Of a stretch of 9,192 bases of DNA, positions 5,605-9,192 are shown piece by piece. The stretch is from Sphingomonadales bacterium (lineage in GTDB: Bacteria > Pseudomonadota > Alphaproteobacteria > Sphingomonadales > Sphingomonadaceae). The stretch is from the NCBI GenBank assembly GCA_017302775.1, contig JAFLDC010000080.1, positions 1 to 9,192 on the forward strand, given 5' to 3'. Numbering within the stretch: the stretch's first letter is position 1; each line of letters begins with the position of its first letter. Under the pieces are notes generated by a model. It was not told where the DNA came from, ran no database searches, and saw nothing but the letters and a program-made list of their open reading frames with translations. A program made the translations under genes and the position numbers.

Positions 5605-6777
5605 ATGGAAACGCCGTTGTTCGACCAGTGGCGTTCGCGCTCGCCGCATTACGATGACAGCCACGAAGCGGTCTGCGACACCGTTCGCGCCTTCGTCGCC
5701 AAGGAAATCACCCCGCACGTCGACCAGTGGGAAGCAGCGGGCGAACTGCCCCGCGACCTGCACCGCAAGGCGGCCGAGGCCGGCATTCTCAGCCTCAACT
5801 ATCCCGAACAATTCGGCGGGACCGGCGATCATTTCACCCTGTTCCACAGCCTGGTCCAGACCGAGGAACTGGCCCGTCCCGGAGCGGGGGGCATCTGCGC
5901 CTCGCTGATGACGCACGGGATCGGTTTGCCGCCGATCCTGGCGATGGGCAGCGCCGAATTGCAGCAGCGGATCGCGCCCGATGTCCTCGCCGGAGAAAAG
6001 ATCATCTGCCTGGGCATTACCGAGCCTGGCGGCGGTTCTGATGTTGCCAATCTGCGGACCAAAGCGGAACGCAAGGGTTCTGCCTATGTCGTGTCGGGCG
6101 AAAAGACGTTTATCACGTCGGGCATGCGGGCGGACTATGTAACCCTGGCGGTACGGACGGGCGGCCCCGGCATCGGCGGAATCTCGCTCCTGCTGGTCGA
6201 GCTTGACCGGCCCGGTATAACCCGCTCGGCGCTGTCCAAGATGGGCTGGCATTCCAGCGATACCGCTACCCTGCACTTCGATGCGGTCGAGGTTCCCGCT
6301 GACAATCTGATCGGGGCAGAGAACGGCGGCTTCGCCGGGATCATGCGCAATTTCAACAGCGAACGGCTTGGGATGAGTCAGCAAGCCGCGGCCTTCGCCC
6401 GGATCTGCTTCGAGGACGCCCTCGACTGGGCACGGCAACGCGAGACCTTCGGCAAACCGCTCATCACCAACCAGGCGATCCGCCACAAGCTGGCCGATAT
6501 GATCCGCCGGATTCAGGCGACCCAGGCCTGGATCGACCACTGCGCCTGGACCGTGCTGAACAATTGCGCGTTTCCCGGCGATTTTGCGCTGCTGAAGGTC
6601 CAGGCGACGCAAACCATGGAATTCTGCGCCCGCGAGGCCTGCCAGATTCTGGGCGGCGCCAGCTTTATGACGGGGAGCCGGATCGAGCGAATCTACCGTG
6701 AAGTGCGCGTCATGGCGATTGGCGGCGGCAGCGAGGAGATCATGTACGATCTGGCCAGTCGGCAGTTCCGGTTCTGA
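5605..6777 (+). CDS. Acyl-CoA dehydrogenase family protein
   Basis: FAD-dependent enzyme introducing an alpha,beta double bond into an acyl-CoA, passing electrons to ETF; cytosolic. It has 390 residues, the standard length. The N-terminal helical domain runs to about residue 130. The middle beta domain has the flavin/substrate motif CLGITEPGGGSD (135-146) and GEKTFITSG (165-173). The C-terminal helical domain has ARQRETFGKPL (276-286), QILGGASFMTGSRIERIYRE (347-366) and IGGGSEEIMYDLASRQF (372-388). The position holding catalytic Glu in medium-chain enzymes (YEGT) is Gly here (IGGGS). Glu253 in NSERLGM matches the alternative catalytic Glu of isovaleryl-CoA and long-chain acyl-CoA dehydrogenases, so the enzyme is probably active. 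The ATG at 5605 has GAGGAG eight bases upstream. The frame is open further upstream through the inverted repeat, but that extension is not coding-like. Substrate is unknown; the following genes suggest a lipid or branched acyl group. Confidence 0.9.
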   Translation: METPLFDQWRSRSPHYDDSHEAVCDTVRAFVAKEITPHVDQWEAAGELPRDLHRKAAEAGILSLNYPEQFGGTGDHFTLFHSLVQTEELARPGAGGICASLMTHGIGLPPILAMGSAELQQRIAPDVLAGEKIICLGITEPGGGSDVANLRTKAERKGSAYVVSGEKTFITSGMRADYVTLAVRTGGPGIGGISLLLVELDRPGITRSALSKMGWHSSDTATLHFDAVEVPADNLIGAENGGFAGIMRNFNSERLGMSQQAAAFARICFEDALDWARQRETFGKPLITNQAIRHKLADMIRRIQATQAWIDHCAWTVLNNCAFPGDFALLKVQATQTMEFCAREACQILGGASFMTGSRIERIYREVRVMAIGGGSEEIMYDLASRQFRF

Positions 6778-6883
6778 ACGCGGCGTGCCGTAGCGTCAGC
6801 CGAATTCAGTTCGACATTGCCACCTGAATGTGCCCTTCTTGTCCCGCAGCCGGACATGGATTCGGACCCGAGGAGAGCATTGC
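6778..6883. other. Intergenic gap between the acyl-CoA dehydrogenase and oxidoreductase genes
   Basis: These 106 bases contain no convincing gene or hairpin. An in-frame ATG at 6830 would extend the downstream oxidoreductase by 18 residues (arginine- and serine-rich), but the ribosome binding site at 6871-6876 argues for the later start. The gap is large enough for a separate promoter, which I could not locate. Confidence 0.4.
6871..6876 (+). promoter_or_regulatory. Ribosome binding site deciding the start at 6884
   Basis: AGGAGA lies seven bases upstream of the ATG at 6884. This favours that start over the in-frame ATG at 6830. Confidence 0.65.
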
Positions 6884-8062
6884 ATGACCGCCAAGGCAGA
6901 CCGCCCCCACGATATCGTCGTCTACGGAGCAACCGGCTATACCGGCCGACTGGTCGCGGAATATCTGGCGCACCACTACCAGGGCAAAGGCCCGAGCTGG
7001 GCCATGGCCGGACGCTCGGCAGACAAGCTGGCGGAAGTGCGCGATACGATCGGCGCGCCGGCGACAACCCCGCTGATCGTGGCGAATTCCGACGAGCCGG
7101 CCAGCATGACGGCGCTGGCGCAGAGCGCGCGGGTCATCATCACCACGGTTGGCCCTTATCAGTTGTACGGAGAGCCGCTGCTGAAGGCCTGCGTCGAGGC
7201 GGGCACCGACTATGCCGACCTGTGCGGCGAGCCCGGCTGGATGCGCGAGATGATCGACAAGTACCATGACGCCGCCAAGGCGTCCGGCGCCCGGATCTCG
7301 TTTTCGTCAGGGTTTGATTCGATCCCGTTCGATCTGGGGGTCTTCATGTTGCAGCAAGCGGCCAAGGCCCGCCACGGCAGCGCCGCCCCGCGGGTCAAGG
7401 GCCGGGTCCGGGCGATGCAGGGAACCTTTTCCGGGGGGACGGCCGCGAGCCTGACCGAGACAATGAAGGCAGTGGCGCGCAACCCTGCACTGATCAAGAT
7501 TCTGCAAAGCCCGTTCGGTCTGACCCCCGGGTTCGAAGGGCCGGCACAGCCGCTGGGGCTGGTGCCGGAATACGACGAAAGCGTCGGCAAATGGGCGGCG
7601 CCGTTCATCATGGCGACGATCAACACCAAGAACGTCCACCGCACCAATTTCCTGCTGGGCCACCCCTATGGCGCGGACTTCAGATATGACGAGATGATGC
7701 TGACCAGCGCCGGGGAACTGGGCGAAAAGGCTGCGCATGCCATCGGCGATATGCTCAAGAACCCGTTCGGCGCGAAGCCCCCCAAGCCCGGCGAAGGTCC
7801 GACGGCCGAGGAGCGTGAGAATGGCTTCTATGATGTGCTGTTCATCGGCGAATGGCCGGACGGCAAGACGATCCGCTATGGGGTCAAGGGGCGCTATGAT
7901 CCCGGCTACGGCTCGACCAGCCGGATGATCGCCGAAACCGGGATCGCCTTGCTCGATTGTCGGGCCGAAGGCGGCGTCTCGGTGCCCGGTGCGCTGCTGG
8001 GCGAAGCCCTGGTCGCGCGCCTGCGTGATCATGCCGAGATCACCTTTGCCGTCGAGGACTGA
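6884..8062 (+). CDS. Saccharopine dehydrogenase-like / trans-acting enoyl reductase-like oxidoreductase
   Basis: The product is 392 residues with an N-terminal Rossmann domain of the saccharopine dehydrogenase NADP-binding family. The nucleotide loop is VVYGATGYTGRLVAEYL (12-28), followed by MAGRSADKL (41-49). Then come TTVGPYQLYG (87-96), GTDYADLCGE (107-116) and GFDSIPFDLG (143-152). This set characterises the group that includes the mycobacterial trans-acting enoyl reductase of phthiocerol/phenolic glycolipid synthesis and eukaryotic SCCPDH-like proteins. True lysine-pathway saccharopine dehydrogenases look different, so a lysine role is unlikely. No membrane segment is obvious. The likely role is NAD(P)H-dependent reduction of an acyl or lipid-like substrate; this is family-level inference. 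It sits downstream of an acyl-CoA dehydrogenase and only 13 bases before an MFS transporter gene, suggesting a shared pathway. Confidence 0.85.
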   Translation: MTAKADRPHDIVVYGATGYTGRLVAEYLAHHYQGKGPSWAMAGRSADKLAEVRDTIGAPATTPLIVANSDEPASMTALAQSARVIITTVGPYQLYGEPLLKACVEAGTDYADLCGEPGWMREMIDKYHDAAKASGARISFSSGFDSIPFDLGVFMLQQAAKARHGSAAPRVKGRVRAMQGTFSGGTAASLTETMKAVARNPALIKILQSPFGLTPGFEGPAQPLGLVPEYDESVGKWAAPFIMATINTKNVHRTNFLLGHPYGADFRYDEMMLTSAGELGEKAAHAIGDMLKNPFGAKPPKPGEGPTAEERENGFYDVLFIGEWPDGKTIRYGVKGRYDPGYGSTSRMIAETGIALLDCRAEGGVSVPGALLGEALVARLRDHAEITFAVED

Positions 8063-8075
8063 AGCCCCCGCAAGC

Positions 8076-9192
8076 ATGACTGTACCCGAAGACAGTGAAT
8101 GGCGGATCGGCTGGCGGATTGTGCTGGCCTGCGCGATCGCCAATGGCACCGGCATCTCGCTGCTGTTCTATTGCTTCAGCCTGTTCCTGATCCCGATGTC
8201 GGCCGAACTGAATATGACCAGGGCAGAGACCGGGCAGGTCCAGACCCTGATCATCACCGCCGTGCTGGGCGCGCCGGTGATCGGGCGGCTGACTGACCTG
8301 TTCGGATTCCGAACGGTCTATGTCACCTGCTCGCTGCTACTGGTGGCGATCAGCGTGGCCCAGGGCTTGTGGATCAGCGGGTTCTGGTCACTCGCCCTGA
8401 CGGTCGGTTTGTCCGGCTTTTTGGGCGGCGGCACGTCGGCGGTCACCCTGACGCAACCGATCAATGCGCACTTTCGCAAGTTTCGCGGACGGGCCCTGGG
8501 GCTGGTCGGGATCGGTGTATCGCTGACGACGATCCTGATCCCGCCGCTGTTGCAGCTGGTGATTGCCGAGAATTGGCGGTGGGGCTTTCTGGCGATGGCC
8601 GGATTGGCCGGCCTGGTCGGCCTGCCGGCGGTACTGTTGCTCATGCCACGCTCGGCCGGCCAGGGCTCGCACCGCCGCGGCCAAGCCCGGCTGCCCCAGG
8701 ACTGGAGCTTCGCGCGGGAGAGAGATTTCTGGCTGTTGTCGATGGCGAACCTGTTTGCCGGAATGGCGACGGGCGGAGCCATCTCGCAGTTGGCACCGAT
8801 GATCAGCGAGAACGGCCTTTCACCGGCCATCGCAGCGCTGGGCCTGTCGACTTTCGCCGCAGGGCAATTCATCGGCAAGGTTGGCGGCGGCTGGCTGTTG
8901 GACCGGTTCGAGCCGCGCCGCATGGCGATCCTGATGACGATCATTCCCAGCATCGGATTCCTGATGTTTCTGCAAGCCGATCCTGGCATGGCGCTGCTGG
9001 TGCTGCTTGCCTGCGGGATGATCGGCGCGCTGAGCGGGGCCGACGTGGATATCTACGCCTACTTCGTTGCCCGGCGGTTCGGACTGGGCCGTTATGGTTC
9101 GGTTTTCGGGGCGCTGCATGGCCTGGGCTGGATCGGCATCGCTGCGGGAATTACCCTGTTCAGCCGCAGCCATACCATGACCGGCAGTTATG
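8076..9192 (+). CDS. MFS transporter (3' end beyond window)
   Basis: An open frame of 372 codons runs from ATG 8076 to the right edge without a stop. The product is strongly hydrophobic, with about ten visible membrane segments (for example around 14-40, 55-70, 80-100, 103-125, 140-163, 168-190, 218-240, 250-275, 283-300, 304-322 and 340-362); exact boundaries are approximate. The motif-A loop between helices 2 and 3 reads GRLTDLFGFRT (70-80). A related loop in the second half reads GKVGGGWLLDRFEPRR (267-282), the expected internal duplication of the major facilitator superfamily. A hydrophilic central loop (191-216) divides the halves. FGLGRYGSVFGALHGLGWIG near the end recalls MFS members of the monocarboxylate/oxalate type. 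The start is 13 bases after the oxidoreductase stop with no strong Shine-Dalgarno, so translation may depend on coupling. Substrate and direction are unknown; an inner-membrane carrier for an organic acid or lipid-pathway compound is plausible. Confidence 0.88.
   Translation, partial: MTVPEDSEWRIGWRIVLACAIANGTGISLLFYCFSLFLIPMSAELNMTRAETGQVQTLIITAVLGAPVIGRLTDLFGFRTVYVTCSLLLVAISVAQGLWISGFWSLALTVGLSGFLGGGTSAVTLTQPINAHFRKFRGRALGLVGIGVSLTTILIPPLLQLVIAENWRWGFLAMAGLAGLVGLPAVLLLMPRSAGQGSHRRGQARLPQDWSFARERDFWLLSMANLFAGMATGGAISQLAPMISENGLSPAIAALGLSTFAAGQFIGKVGGGWLLDRFEPRRMAILMTIIPSIGFLMFLQADPGMALLVLLACGMIGALSGADVDIYAYFVARRFGLGRYGSVFGALHGLGWIGIAAGITLFSRSHTMTGSY

Noticed and set aside
5584..6612. 342-codon minus-strand frame opposite the acyl-CoA dehydrogenase gene
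   Set aside because: Antisense shadow with low-complexity translation; the plus strand carries a full set of family motifs.
7307..8155. 282-codon minus-strand frame across the oxidoreductase and MFS junction
   Set aside because: It spans two real genes in antisense and has no supporting motif.

Overview
The window is GC-rich (roughly 62-65% outside one gene) and carries gene types and protein variants typical of an alphaproteobacterium. I lean towards the Sphingomonadales (Sphingomonas/Novosphingobium/Erythrobacter-like). This rests on protein character, the 184-residue form of dCTP deaminase and a G/C-rich palindromic intergenic repeat; it is inference, not proof. No rRNA, tRNA, CRISPR array, insertion sequence or integrase was seen, and no stretch over 300 bases lacks a gene.

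Left part (1-3042, minus strand): a compact run reads leftward as wecB (UDP-GlcNAc 2-epimerase), wecC (UDP-ManNAc dehydrogenase) and a small predicted lipoprotein that runs off the window edge. wecB and wecC overlap by 17 bases and together convert UDP-GlcNAc to UDP-ManNAcA. Across an 80-base divergent gap, a plus-strand gene (3043-4041) encodes a UDP-glucuronate 4-epimerase-like SDR enzyme that would give UDP-GalA. The block therefore supplies acidic nucleotide sugars for a surface polysaccharide; no glycosyltransferase, polymerase or flippase is in view.

Middle (4042-5604): an AT-rich gene (about 46% GC by hand count) starts with GTG and encodes a 212-residue protein resembling the Imm11/DUF1629 immunity-like family. 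It has no toxin beside it and looks horizontally acquired. It is followed by dcd (dCTP deaminase), whose stop codon lies inside a perfect 10-bp hairpin, and then by a long imperfect REP-like inverted repeat.

Right part (5605-9192, plus strand): an acyl-CoA dehydrogenase, a saccharopine-dehydrogenase-like / trans-acting enoyl reductase-like oxidoreductase and an MFS transporter (cut by the window end) follow in the same direction. The last two are 13 bases apart and probably co-transcribed. Together they suggest uptake or export and reductive/oxidative handling of an acyl or lipid-like compound, substrate unknown.

Most of the window is ordinary metabolism. The best candidates for something undescribed are the AT-rich orphan immunity-like gene with its short upstream reading frame, and the conserved-looking lipoprotein at the left edge.
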